Shown here one piece after another: positions 42,820-54,925 of a stretch of DNA of 64,000 nt (position 1 is its first letter; each line of letters begins with the position of its first letter). A model generated the notes under the pieces. That model was not told the origin of the DNA and did no database searches. It worked only from the letters and a program-made list of their open reading frames with translations. The translations under genes and the position numbers were made by a program. Source of the DNA: JAWKSY01 sp041402125 (GTDB taxonomy: Bacteria; Planctomycetota; GCA-002687715; DRQF01). The stretch lies in contig JAWKSY010000017.1 in assembly GCA_041402125.1 (NCBI GenBank), positions 43,886 through 107,885 of the forward strand. Reading direction: 5' to 3'.

Positions 42820-44565
42820 ATGTCGCGCATGACCACGACGCTGCTCGCTCTCGCCGTGCTCGGACTGACCCTGCCGGGCTGCTCCGAGGAGAAGGAGAAG
42901 TTCGAGTACCAGTCCACGAAGGTGAAGAAGAGCGACCTCCGGATCTACATCCGCCAGAAGGGCGAGATCCAGTCGAGCGATCCGGTGTCGGTCGTCAACC
43001 CGCTCCCGGGGCGACCGATCCTCCTCTCCATCGTCGAGGAGGGCACGCTGGTGAAGAAGGGCGACAAGCTCTTCGACATCGACGTCAACGACGCCCAGGA
43101 TCGCCTGCTCCAGCAGAACATCTCGACCTCGAGCGCCGAGCAGGCGCTCTTCAAGGCCGAGCAGGATCTCGAGATCGAGATCCAGCAGAACGAGAGCGAC
43201 GTCAAGAAGGCGGAGCTCGACGTCCTCTTCGCCGAACTCGACCGCAAGCAGTACCTGGAGGGCGATCTCCCGCGCGAGATCGAGGAGCACGAGAGCGACA
43301 TCAAGCTCTCCGAGGAGGAGCTCAAGCGCGCGAAGGACACCCTGACCTGGTCGCGGCGCCTCGCCGAGAAGGGCTACATCTCGGGCGACAAGCTCGAGAG
43401 CGACGAGCTCTCGGTGAAGCGCAACCAGATCCAGGTGCGACTGAACCAGCTCAAGAAGGACGTGCTCGACGAGTACACCTCGACGAAGCGCAAGGAGGAG
43501 TTGCGCTCGAACCTCGAGGAGGCGAAGCGCGAGCTCAAGCGCGTCCAGGCCAAGACGGCGGCCTCGCTGGCCCAGCGCCAGAACGAGGTGAAGTCCCGCA
43601 AGGCGCAGTACGAGTTCGAGGTCGCCAAGCTCGAGAAGATCAAGAACGAGGTGACGAACAACGTCGTCTACTCGCCCGCCGACGGCTACGTCGTCTACGC
43701 CCGCGAGGGCGGTCGCCGCGACGCCAAGCCCATCGAGGCCGGCAGCCAGCTCCGCGAGGGACAGGTCGTCTGCACGATCCCGAACATGGATCGCGTGAAG
43801 GTCGACGTCGACGTCCACGAGTCGTGGGTGCAGAAGGTCGCGGTGGGGATGCCGGTCCTGATCACGACCGACACCGGCGCGCTGCTCCAGGGCGAGGTCG
43901 AGCGGATCGCGAGCGTTCCCGACTCGCAGTCCTGGTACCGCAACCCCGACCTCAAGGTCTACTCGACCGAGGTCACCGTCGAGAACCCCGGCGGCGTGCT
44001 GCGCCCGGGGATGAACTGCGCCGCCGAGATCATCCTCGCGCAGCTCGAGGACGTCGTGAACATCCCCGTCCAGTCGGTCTACAGCAATGGTCAGAAGACC
44101 TTCTGCTACGTGAAGAAGTCGGACGGCAAGGCCGAGCTCCGCGAGATCGAGGTCGGCAACCACAACGGCGAGATGATCCACGTCAAGGGCGGGCTCGAGG
44201 TCGGCGAGGACATCTACCTCGCGCTCCCGCACGACGCGCCGTCGCTCCCGCTGGCCGAGACGGTGACGGCGAAGGTCGAGATCAAGCCGCGCGCCCACCC
44301 GGGCGCGGGCGAGAAGCCGGCCGGTGATTCGGAGGCCGGAGGCGCGGGCGCCGGGGCCGAGAACGGTCGCGGGGGCCGCGGCGGACGCGGCGGTCGCCAG
44401 ATGAGCGACGAGGAACGCGCGAAGATGCGCGAGCGCTTCAACAACATGACGCCCGAGGAGCGCGCCAAGATGCGCGAGCAGATGGGCGGGAACCGCGGCG
44501 GCCGGGGCGGTCGCGGCGGCGACGGCCAGGGCGCGCGACGCTCGACCACGGAAGAGGGGAGCTGA
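42820..44565 (+). CDS. MacA-like periplasmic adaptor lipoprotein with Gly/Arg-rich tail
   Basis: A 581-residue membrane-fusion protein. It has lipobox L-P-G-C at residue 21, a split lipoyl/beta-barrel domain (SIVEEGTLVKKGDKLFDIDV ... YSPADGYVVYA) and a long helical hairpin of about 170 residues, unusually long for the family. The beta-barrel ends near residue 480. A low-complexity tail follows with GRGGRGGRGGR and two near-identical helices (DEERAKMRERFNNM, 'PEERAKMREQMGG'). The adaptor links the MacB-type permease to the TolC-like duct. CAGGAGG lies upstream. The function of the tail is unknown. Confidence 0.9.
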   Translation: MSRMTTTLLALAVLGLTLPGCSEEKEKFEYQSTKVKKSDLRIYIRQKGEIQSSDPVSVVNPLPGRPILLSIVEEGTLVKKGDKLFDIDVNDAQDRLLQQNISTSSAEQALFKAEQDLEIEIQQNESDVKKAELDVLFAELDRKQYLEGDLPREIEEHESDIKLSEEELKRAKDTLTWSRRLAEKGYISGDKLESDELSVKRNQIQVRLNQLKKDVLDEYTSTKRKEELRSNLEEAKRELKRVQAKTAASLAQRQNEVKSRKAQYEFEVAKLEKIKNEVTNNVVYSPADGYVVYAREGGRRDAKPIEAGSQLREGQVVCTIPNMDRVKVDVDVHESWVQKVAVGMPVLITTDTGALLQGEVERIASVPDSQSWYRNPDLKVYSTEVTVENPGGVLRPGMNCAAEIILAQLEDVVNIPVQSVYSNGQKTFCYVKKSDGKAELREIEVGNHNGEMIHVKGGLEVGEDIYLALPHDAPSLPLAETVTAKVEIKPRAHPGAGEKPAGDSEAGGAGAGAENGRGGRGGRGGRQMSDEERAKMRERFNNMTPEERAKMREQMGGNRGGRGGRGGDGQGARRSTTEEGS

Positions 44566-45299
44566 TGCACTCGAGCGGTCGTCCCGGCCGTCCGATCGCC
44601 CAGCTGCGCGATCTCAAGAAGGTCTACCGCATGGGCGACAACGAGGTCCATGCGCTGCGCGGCGTCTCGTTGACCTTCAACGAGGGCGAGTACTGGGCCA
44701 TCATGGGGCCCTCGGGTTCGGGCAAGTCGACGATGCTGAACATGCTCGGCTGCCTCGACCGCCCGAGCGAGGGTGACTACATCCTCGGCGACCAGAACGT
44801 CGCGGTCATGAACGACCGCGACCTCTCGGCCGTCCGCGGGCGCACGCTCGGCTTCATCTTCCAGTCCTTCAACCTGATCCAGCAGCTCACGGTGCTCGAG
44901 AACATCGAGGTCCCGCTGTTCTACCAGGACATCCCGCCGCGCGAGGCCCGGGAGCGCGCCACGCGGCTCGCGGGGCGCGTCGGCCTCGGCGAGCGGCTCG
45001 ACCACCGTCCCTTCCAGCTCTCGGGCGGCCAGCAGCAGCGCGTCGCCATCGCGCGGGCGCTCGTCAACGACCCGCTGCTCGTCCTCGCGGACGAGCCGAC
45101 CGGAAACCTCGACACCAGCACCGGCGACGAGATCCTCGGGATGCTCGGCGAGATGCACGGACAGGGCCGAACGATCATCATGGTGACGCACGAGGACGAG
45201 GTCGCGGAGCACGCGCAGTTCATCCTGACGATGCGCGACGGTCTCATCCAGGACATCCGTCGCGGCCGCTGCCCGATCCCGGAGGGCGTGGCCTCGTGA
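44565..45299 (+). CDS. ABC transporter ATP-binding protein (MacB/LolD type)
   Basis: A 244-residue ATPase. Walker A is GPSGSGKSTMLN, the Q-loop 'FIFQSFNLIQQLT', the signature LSGGQQQRVAIARAL, Walker B 'LVLADEPTGNLD' and the H-loop 'MVTHEDE'. It powers the permease encoded next. ATG 44565 shares one base with the adaptor's stop (TGATG), and its own stop overlaps the permease start (GTGA), so the whole pump is translated as one unit. Confidence 0.96.
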   Translation: MHSSGRPGRPIAQLRDLKKVYRMGDNEVHALRGVSLTFNEGEYWAIMGPSGSGKSTMLNMLGCLDRPSEGDYILGDQNVAVMNDRDLSAVRGRTLGFIFQSFNLIQQLTVLENIEVPLFYQDIPPREARERATRLAGRVGLGERLDHRPFQLSGGQQQRVAIARALVNDPLLVLADEPTGNLDTSTGDEILGMLGEMHGQGRTIIMVTHEDEVAEHAQFILTMRDGLIQDIRRGRCPIPEGVAS

Positions 45300-46564
45300 A
45301 TCGCTTCTGGCGCACCTTCAAGCTGGGCGTCCGCAGCCTCGGGCTGCACCCGCTCCGCAGCTTCCTCACCATCCTCGGCATCATGTTCGGCGTCTCGAGC
45401 GTCATCGCGATGCTCGCCATCGGCGAGGGCGCGAGCTACGAGGCCCAGGAGCAGATCAAGGCCCTGGGCTCGACGAACATCATCATCAAGAGCATCAAGC
45501 CGCTCGACAACCGGCAGGCCGGCGAGGGCAACCAGCAGTCCCTCGAGTACGGCATCAAGTACCAGGACGCGGAGCTCGTCCGGACGACGCTTCCGAATGT
45601 GAAGGTGATGGTCCGCTCCCGCGACTATCCGCAGGAGGTTCAGTACGAGAACCGCCTGATCCGCGGGAACATCCGCGGCACCGTGCCGTGGTTCCCCGAG
45701 GTCTCGGGGACCAAGATGAAGACGGGCAGCTTCTTCGGGCACATCCACGAGGAGCAGCGGCACAACGTCTGCGTCCTCACGCCCGACGTGGCGCGCAAGA
45801 TCTTCCTGCACGAGTATCCGGTCGGGAAGATCCTGAAGATCGGCCTCGAGCCCTTCACGGTGCTGGGGGTGATCGAGCAGAAGGTCGGCTTCAAGCGCGA
45901 GAAGTCCGGCACCTCCGACGTCAACCTGAACACGATCTACATCCCGATCTCCACCTCCCGCAGCGTCTTCGGCGAGGAGATCATCAATCGCACCTCGGGC
46001 AGCTTCAGCCGCGAGAAGGTGGAGCTCCACGAGCTCCAGGTCCAGGTCGACGACACCGACGACGTGCTGCCCGTGGCGGCGAGCATCAAGCGGATCATGA
46101 AGAAGAACCACGAGACCGAGGACTACGAGGTCGTCGTGCCGCTCGAGCTCCTGCAGCGCGCCCGCGAGACGGCGCGGATCTTCAACATCGTGCTCGGGTC
46201 GATCGCCGGCATCAGCCTCCTCGTGGGCGGCATCGGGATCATGAACATCATGCTCGCCTCCGTCACCGAGCGGACGCGGGAGATCGGCATCCGTCGCGCG
46301 CTCGGCGCGCAGCGCCGCCACATCGTCCTGCAGTTCCTCGTCGAGACCATCGTCCTCTCGAGCCTCGGCGGCGCGATCGGGATCGGCGTGGGCCTCCTCC
46401 TGCCGACGATCGTGACGCGATTCTCGGACCAGACGACGATCGTGCGCCCGATGTCTCTCATCCTGAGCTTCGGCATCTCGGCGCTGGTCGGCATGGTCTT
46501 CGGCATCTACCCCGCGCAGCGGGCCTCGAAGATGGACCCCATCGAGGCTCTCCGCCACGAGTGA
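45296..46564 (+). CDS. MacB-like ABC transporter permease (FtsX domain)
   Basis: A 422-residue permease. TM1 (SFLTILGIMFGVSSVIAMLA) is followed by a large periplasmic domain of about 240 residues, then three helices with the FtsX core 'ISLLVGGIGIMNIMLASVTE' and RTREIGIRRALGAQRRHI. This is type VII (mechanotransmission) ABC architecture, which pumps periplasmic substrates such as toxins, lipids or drugs through a TolC duct. The start is GTG at 45296. Substrate unknown. Confidence 0.95.
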   Translation: MNRFWRTFKLGVRSLGLHPLRSFLTILGIMFGVSSVIAMLAIGEGASYEAQEQIKALGSTNIIIKSIKPLDNRQAGEGNQQSLEYGIKYQDAELVRTTLPNVKVMVRSRDYPQEVQYENRLIRGNIRGTVPWFPEVSGTKMKTGSFFGHIHEEQRHNVCVLTPDVARKIFLHEYPVGKILKIGLEPFTVLGVIEQKVGFKREKSGTSDVNLNTIYIPISTSRSVFGEEIINRTSGSFSREKVELHELQVQVDDTDDVLPVAASIKRIMKKNHETEDYEVVVPLELLQRARETARIFNIVLGSIAGISLLVGGIGIMNIMLASVTERTREIGIRRALGAQRRHIVLQFLVETIVLSSLGGAIGIGVGLLLPTIVTRFSDQTTIVRPMSLILSFGISALVGMVFGIYPAQRASKMDPIEALRHE

Positions 46565-46599
46565 GGCTCCTCGTCCTCCGGCCCGCGCCGGCCATCGGC

Positions 46600-46605
46600 T
46601 ATGAT
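46600..46605 (+). promoter_or_regulatory. Candidate -10 box (TATGAT) for the CNNM/CorC gene
   Basis: TATGAT then GCCGGG, 57 bases before the ATG at 46662, in the gap after the efflux operon. No clear -35. Confidence 0.35.
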
Positions 46606-46661
46606 GCCGGGCGGCGCGCGCCGCGCGGCCGGCGCGACGAATACGGGGATCCCGCGAGACG

Positions 46662-47981
46662 ATGAACGACCTGCTCCTGGCGCTGCTGGCGCTCTTCGTG
46701 CTGCTGCTCTTCGCGATCTCCGCCTTCTTCAGCGGCTCGGAGACCGCGCTGATGGCGGTGAACCGGCTCCGGCTCCGCCGGCGGGCGGACGAGGGCGACG
46801 TCCTCGCCCGTCGCGCGCACGCGCTCCTCGAGGACACCGGCCGTCTCCTCTCGGGCATCCTGCTCGGCAACAACTTCGTCAACGTCCTCCTGGCCTCGCT
46901 GTCGACGGCCATCGCGGCGCCGCTCTTCGGTGAGCTCGCGCCGCTCTACGTGAGCCCGATCCTCACCATCCTCCTCCTGATCTTCGCCGAGATCCTCCCG
47001 AAGACCATCGCGGTCGAACGTCCGATGCGCATCGCGCGCCTCGCCGCGACGCCGATCGCGATCTTCATCAAGGTCACCTCGCCGATGATCGCGGCGATCA
47101 CCGCGGTCTGCAGCCTGCTGATGAGACCCTTCGTCTCGAAGACGGCCGACGGCGCGACCCCGCGGACCGTCAGCGTCGAGGACCTGATCACCTTCGCGCA
47201 GGTCGGGAGAGAAGAGGGTTCGATCGGCGAGGTCACTCACGACCTGCTGCACGGTCTCGCGGTGTTCTCGCAGGAGCGCGTGCGCCTCGTCATGGTGCCT
47301 CGTCACGAACTCGTGAGCATGCCGCTCTCGGCCGGGCTCGAGGGCTTCGAGGCCCTGCTCGAGACCTGCGGACACACGCGCATCCCGGTCTGGAACGAGA
47401 ACGAGGAGGACATCATCGGCGTCCTCCACGCCAAGGACCTCCTGCACCGCGGCGGCCGGGAGCGAGCCTCGGCCGACCTCCGGGCGATCCTGCGCCCGGC
47501 GAACTTCATCCCCGAGTCCACGACCCTGGCCCGGGCGCTCCGTCACATGCAGGCGTCGACGGGCGAGATGCTCTTCGTCGTCGACGAGTACGGCGGCCTG
47601 GAGGGCGCGGTCACGCTCAAGGACCTGCTCGAGGAGCTGGTGGGCGAGCTCGAGGACGAGCACGACCTCCACTCCGGCCGGCGCGTCGACATCGTCCGGC
47701 CGGGCGTCTTCGTCGCCGACGCGCGCTCCAGCCTGCGCTACATCCAGCGCAAGACGGGGATCGACCTGAACGGCGAGCACGGCGCGTCCACGCTCGGCGG
47801 GCTGATCGTCGCCCGGGCGCAGGACGAGCTCCGACGCGGCCTCCGCATCGAGGAGGGCGACGTCACCTTCACCGTGCTGGCGATGAACGGGCGCTTCCTG
47901 AAGAAGGTGCGCGTCGACGCCCCGCCTCCCGCGGCGGAAGGCGGAGACGATCTCGCAACGACTGATCGTGGCCGCGCGTGA
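46662..47981 (+). CDS. CNNM/CorC (HlyC/CorC) family transporter
   Basis: A 439-residue membrane protein. The N-terminal DUF21 (CNNM) domain has four helices with 'AISAFFSGSETALMAVNRLR' and FAEILPKTIAVERP. A CBS pair follows (LVMVPRHELVSMPL ... MLFVVDEYGGLEGAVTLKDL), then a CorC_HlyC domain (GASTLGGLIVARAQDELRRG). Family members move or regulate Mg2+ or Co2+ efflux. The ribosome site before ATG 46662 is weak. No cofactor gene is adjacent. Confidence 0.93.
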   Translation: MNDLLLALLALFVLLLFAISAFFSGSETALMAVNRLRLRRRADEGDVLARRAHALLEDTGRLLSGILLGNNFVNVLLASLSTAIAAPLFGELAPLYVSPILTILLLIFAEILPKTIAVERPMRIARLAATPIAIFIKVTSPMIAAITAVCSLLMRPFVSKTADGATPRTVSVEDLITFAQVGREEGSIGEVTHDLLHGLAVFSQERVRLVMVPRHELVSMPLSAGLEGFEALLETCGHTRIPVWNENEEDIIGVLHAKDLLHRGGRERASADLRAILRPANFIPESTTLARALRHMQASTGEMLFVVDEYGGLEGAVTLKDLLEELVGELEDEHDLHSGRRVDIVRPGVFVADARSSLRYIQRKTGIDLNGEHGASTLGGLIVARAQDELRRGLRIEEGDVTFTVLAMNGRFLKKVRVDAPPPAAEGGDDLATTDRGRA

Positions 47982-48022
47982 TCCCCGCGCCCCGAGGCGC
48001 TGACCGCGCGGGCCCGGGCGGA

Positions 48023-50393
48023 TCAGTCGAGGTAGATCGCGAGGACGGTCGATTCGCCAGGGCGCGACGTCGACGACCTGGCTCACCGTGCCCACCGGGA
48101 GCGCCGGCAGCGCGATCGGCGGGATCGTCCCCGCGAGCAGCGGGTAGAGGAACTGAGGGCCGGTCCGTAGTTCGCGACGGCGCTCGCGATCTCGAGGCCC
48201 GCCAGCGACGAGCGCGCGTCCAGCGTGATCGCGGCTGTGCCGGGCAGGAAGCCGATCGTTCCCGCGAACAGATCCAGATCGAGATCCAGTCCGAGGCTGC
48301 CGCGCAGTCCGAGGCGCGCGATCGGGGCCCAGTAGCCCAGGTGCGGAGCTCGGCCTCCACCGCCACGATGAGGTCGGAGACCTCGAGGACGACGTCGTCG
48401 GTCCCGTCGAAGCGGACGATCGGCGCGACCTCCGGGGCGAGGACCAGCGACCTGGAGTCGCCGGGTCGAGCAGCTCGAGCCCGAGGCCGGGGAAGACGCT
48501 GGCGTAGCTGGGACCGGCCTGGGCTGGATGAGACCGTTCGCGAGGTCGCCCGACGTGGCGATCTCGAGGCCGCCGGCGGCGGCGAGGCGGGCCAGCGACT
48601 GGTTCACGAGGTCGTCCGAGAGCGCCACGCCGAGGGCGTAGGGCATCCCGCCGGTCGGGGTCAGCGCGGGGAAGGCGAGCGGGGCGGGCTCGGGCGTCGC
48701 GTAGAAGAGCCCGGGGCCGCCCGCCGAGCCGGCCAAGCGTCAGCCCACCGTCGAGTCCGACCGTCATGCTGTGCGTCTGGTAGCCGGGGCCGGCCACCGC
48801 GATCGAGTGAGTTCCCCCGCCGAGATCGAAACTCGTCGGCACCGCGTTGAGCGCGGAGTCCAGCACCGGCGGAAGGAGAGCCGCGAGGGCGGGCGCGATC
48901 GCCTGCTCGAGCGCGACCTCGGCGGCCGAGACCAGCGAGGAGAGGAAGGTCGAGGGAATGGCGCCGCCGTCGAGGGTGAGGGTGGCCCCGACGAGGTCGA
49001 GGTTGCTCGAGTTGACGACGGTGCTGAAGGTGCCGTCCGGCTGGACCGTCGTCACGAGCCCCGCGCTGAGCGTGGCGGTCGGGACGTTCAGGGTGCCGGT
49101 GTCCGTGTAGGGCGCTCCGAAGACCACGCCGCCGAGATCGAAGGTCCGCGCGAGATTCGTGAGCGTGATGCCGAGGAGCAGCTCACCGGCCGCGGGCTGG
49201 ATCTCGCTGGTGATCCCGGGATCGAAGGTCGCCCCGGTCGGATCGATGCTGGCCGAGAAGGCGATGACGCCGGGCGGGAAGGGGGCCGGGAGGTTGATGA
49301 CCTCGACGGCGGGCAGCCCGGCGACGAAGGTGTTCAGTGGCGCGCTCAGATCGACGGCGGCGAGGGCCTGATCGACGAGGGCTTCGAGGTCGTCGAAGAC
49401 GGGCGCCCCGAGGTGAGCCGACATCGCGCCGGGAACCGGGGCGTCGAGCGCGCCGCCCGAGCCCGCGACGATCGTCAGGCCGCGGGCGACGGACTGACCG
49501 CTGATGCCGGTGACCGTCGCCCGGGCGCCGGTGAAGGGCTGGCCGGCCGGGAGGGAGCCCGCGACCGAGCCGAGGTTGCTCGCGCCGATGCCGTCGACGG
49601 CGAGGTTCGCGACCGGACCGCTGGCGACGACGCCGACGGAGACCGGATCGGAGGCGTCGAATCCGCCCTGATCACGCCCGCCGAACGCGACCTCGACGAG
49701 TTCCACGCGGCAGAGGTCGAAGGCGCCGCCGGTCGTCCCCGGCGCGTCGAGCTGGCAGCGGAGCCAGTAGTTGCCGGGCGTGTCGCCGACGAGGGTCGGG
49801 ACGAGCGTGTCCTCGCCCTCGAGCTGCGCGGACGAACCGCCGGGCTGCTGATCGATCGTCCAGGAGATCGTGTATCCGGCGGGGAGCGCTCCGGCGTCGA
49901 GGTTCTCGAGGGCATTGGCCGTCGTCGGCTCGCCGACCAGGCCCGTCGTGGGCGGACCCGCCTGGATGCGCCGGACGAAGGTGATGTCGGCGCCGTTCGA
50001 GAAGGCGAAGCCGCCGGGATACACCGGGCTCACGTCCAGTGCGACGGCGTACACCTTCATGCCCTCGAGGAAGGGATTCAGCGAGGGCTTGAAGGAGGAG
50101 TCGGTGAGGACGCCGCCGGCGTCGGTCGGCACGTTCGAGAGGGTGACGACGAGACCGGCGCCGAGGCCGAGCGGCACGCTCTGACCCAGGAAGTCCGTCG
50201 GACCCGGGTCGACGTTGAAGGCGAGGGTCACGAGCCCGTTCGGCGCTCCCTCGATCCGGATGTCGAGGAAGCGGCCCTGGGCCGCGGCGGCGTGCTGCTC
50301 GCCGTTGAAGGAGAGCGTGGGCGACTGCGCCGTGAGCACGGACGCGAGTCCGACCAGGGCGAGGAACGACAGGACGGGGCGCACGCGGGTCAT
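48023..50393 (-). pseudogene. Large secreted protein of unknown function, C-terminal third frameshifted
   Basis: About 790 codons. Signal peptide: VLSFLALVGLASVLTAQ. The mature protein is all-beta, Gly/Ala/Pro-rich and low in charge, with segments such as GRFLDIRIEGAPNGLVTLAF, and contains no enzyme motif that I recognise. The first 550 residues are in one frame. Between about 48050 and 48740 the sequence hops between three frames at least six times. Readable pieces in order include MPYALGVALSDDLVNQSLAR, QAGPSYASVFPGLGLELLDP, 'LGLRGSLGLDLDLDLFAG', LYPLLAGTIPPIALPALPVG and finally STVLAIYLD with a TGA at 48023-48025. The continuity of the pieces suggests one gene with sequence errors. Confidence 0.72.
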
Positions 50394-50688
50394 GGCGGGT
50401 CTCACTTCGTCGTAGGGGGGCGACGGCTGACGTCGAGCGCCCAGGACACGCACGAGGGTGCGGGGCGTTATCGCGTCGTCGGGAAGTGTACCCCGGCTTC
50501 CGGGCCGCGGCCACGCCGCGCGGGAAGGCGCGGGTCGAACCCGTCCCGCGCCTCGAGCCGCAAGCGGGCGCGACCCGCGGACTTGCCGCGGCGACGAGGG
50601 GCGGGCAAGCTGGGCGCTCGACCGAGGCCGAGCGCGGCGTTCGGACGTGCTGATTCGATGATTTGTACCCCTGATCGGAGCCCCCGGG

Positions 50689-52626
<1,938 letters not shown>

Positions 52627-52630
<4 letters not shown>

Positions 52631-53562
52631 GCCGACGCCGCAACCGAGGGCTCACCGGACCGAACGGGATCCTGCTCGTCGACAAGCCGCGCGGGCCGAC
52701 GACGCGTGACGTCCTGCGCACGCTCTCGTACCGCCTCGGCATGCGATCGACCGGGCACTGCGGAACGCTGGATCCGCTGGCCACCGGCCTCGTCGTCGTC
52801 GTGAGCGGCGCCGCGACCCGGATCCAGGACCTCCTCACCGGGAGCGACAAGACCTACCGCGCCGGGCTCACCTTCGGCGCGACCAGCGCCACCGAGGACG
52901 CCGAGGGGCCGATCACGCCCACCGCGCCCGAGGGCGAGCTCCGCGCCCCGCCGCGGGCCGAGCTCGAGGCGGTGCTCGCGGGTTTCGTCGGCGAGTACGA
53001 CCAGCGCCCGCCGGTCTTCTCCGCGGTCCGGATCGAGGGGCGTCGGCTCCACAAGATGGCGCGCGAGGGCGAGCTCCCCGAGGAGATCCCGCTCCGGCGC
53101 GTCCGCATCGACCGCATCGAGCTGATCGATTACGACTGGCCCCGGGCCGAGATCGAGGTCGCCTGCGGGGCCGGCACCTACGTCCGCAGCCTCGGTCGCG
53201 ACATCGGCGAGGCGCTCGGCGTCGGCGCCTACCTGCACGGGCTCCGGCGCACGCGCTCCGGTGACTTCGACGTCGCGGAGGCTCACGACCCCGAGACGGT
53301 CGAACTCGACGCCGTCCTGCCGCTGGAGCGGGCCTTCCGCCACGAACCGGGCCTCGAGGTGAGCGAGGACGAGTTCGTGCGCCTTCTCCAGGGGAAGCGC
53401 CTGCCGGCTCCGGAAGGGCGTCTCGTCATCCACGACGAGATCGTCCGTCTCGGCGGGCGCGTGGCCGGCCGCCTGCGGGCTCTCGACGGCGGCCGCGTCT
53501 TCCGCATGCGCCGCCTCATCGTCGACCCCCGACGTCCCGAGGACGCCGGGCCCGCGGACTAG
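52627..53562 (+). CDS. truB: tRNA pseudouridine(55) synthase
   Basis: A 311-residue enzyme that makes pseudouridine 55 in the T-loop of tRNAs. The catalytic Asp is in STGHCGTLDPLATGLVVV. 'NGILLVDKPRGPTTRDV', KTYRAGLTFGATSATEDAEG, 'QRPPVFSAVRIEGRRLHKMA' and ACGAGTYVRSLGRDIGEAL are all TruB motifs. The start is TTG 52627, overlapping the acs stop; no ATG exists before the family's conserved N-terminus. The stop TAG at 53560-53562 shares two bases with the stop of the convergent phosphatase-family gene. Confidence 0.95.
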
Positions 53563-54925
53563 GTCCCGAAGACGAGCTCCAGCGCGAGGTCGCGGACGTC
53601 GGCCATCGCGATCGGCCCCTCCCGTCGCGGCGCGCGCGAACCGAGGATGACCGGGCCGTGTCGTTCGTCCTCGAAGAGGCGACCGTGCGAGCCGCCGACG
53701 AGCGAGGCGTCGAGCGGGATGAGGTCCATCACGGTGCGGAAGCCGAGCTTCTTGCGCAGGAGCTTGCCCGCGATCCGCAGCGGCATCGCCTTCTTCGCGG
53801 GGTCGGTGAAGAGCTCGACCGGGTCGTAGCCGGGCTTGCTGTGGATGTCGACGCAGCGCGCGTAGTCCGGCGCCTTCGCGTCGTCCTCCCAGAAGTAGTA
53901 GCTGAACCATTTCCCGGGCGCCGCCACCGCGACGAGCTCGCCCGACCGGGGATGATCGAGCCCGAACGCGGCCTGCTCGCGCCGATCGAGGACGGCGTCG
54001 ATCCCGGGCGTCGCCCGGAGGACGCGCGCCACCTCCGGCACGAGCGCCGGATCCGCGACGTAGACGTGGGCGATCTGATGATCCGCCACCGCGAAGGCGC
54101 GGGACGCGCCGGCGTCGAGGTCCTCGCCCCGAGCTTGGGCGTCGTCGCGAGGCCAGCCCGAGGCCCGGAGATGCGGTTGACGTGGATCGCCTCGTCGACG
54201 GCCTCGATGCAAACTGCGTCCAGACCACGAGGATCTCGCGATCGTCTCCCGCGCGGCGTCGATCAGGCGACCTGCGAGCTCGTCCGCCTCGCGGGCTGCC
54301 GCCCGCGCGCGCGCGGATGATCCGGCCCGACGCGCTGGAACTCGTAGTCGAGTGCGGCAGGTAGACGAGGAGATGGTCGGGTCGCGTTCCTTCATCGCGA
54401 AGATCGACGCCTCGGTGATCCAGGCGCTCGAGCGGAGATCCGCGGCCGGTCCCAGAAGTGGAAGAGCGGGAAGGTCCCGGACGCGTCCTCGACGCGGCGA
54501 CGGAAGTCGGCGGCCAGCCGTAGGTGCCGGGGAGGCTTCCGGCCGTCGGCGGATAGAGCAGACGCGGCGTCAACGAGGCGATCCACCGCCGCGTACATCG
54601 CGTACCACCAGAACATGTTCATGGTGGTGCAGCCGGGTCGCGCTCGCGGGCGACGTCCCGACTTCCGGCCGCCGACGAGGTGGTTCGATTGCCGCCAGAG
54701 ACAGACCTGGACGAGGTCGCGGAAGTACCAGCCAGTGCCGACGATCCCGTGCTCGCGCGGCGGCGCGCCCGGTGAGCACTCGTGCGAGCTGCAGGTGAGT
54801 CCCGGGAGGATCCCGCCGAGCGGCGCGGAGAAACCCTCGCGCGCGAGCGCCGCGAGCCGCGGCGTGTCGGGACCGATAAGCGCGGGCGTGAGACCGACGA
54901 CGTCGACGAGGAGGAGCTTCCTCAT
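53559..54925 (-). pseudogene. Alkaline phosphatase/nucleotide pyrophosphatase superfamily protein, frameshifted
   Basis: About 455 codons. The N-terminus MRKLLLVDVVGLTPALIGPD carries the first metal Asp, and 'GLTCSSH' is where the Thr or Ser nucleophile of this superfamily lies. 'ATMLTG'-like sequence, TMNMFWWYAMYAAVDRL, 'GTFPLFHFWG' and YLPH-type pieces follow. The last 190 residues are clean (AFAVADHQIAHVYVADPALV, 'VDIHSKPGYDPVELFTDP', 'PLDASLVGGSHGRL'). Between about 54140 and 54790 at least eight frame changes occur, with conserved residues on both sides of each. It overlaps the uridine kinase gene by 4 bases upstream. Substrate unknown. Confidence 0.82.
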
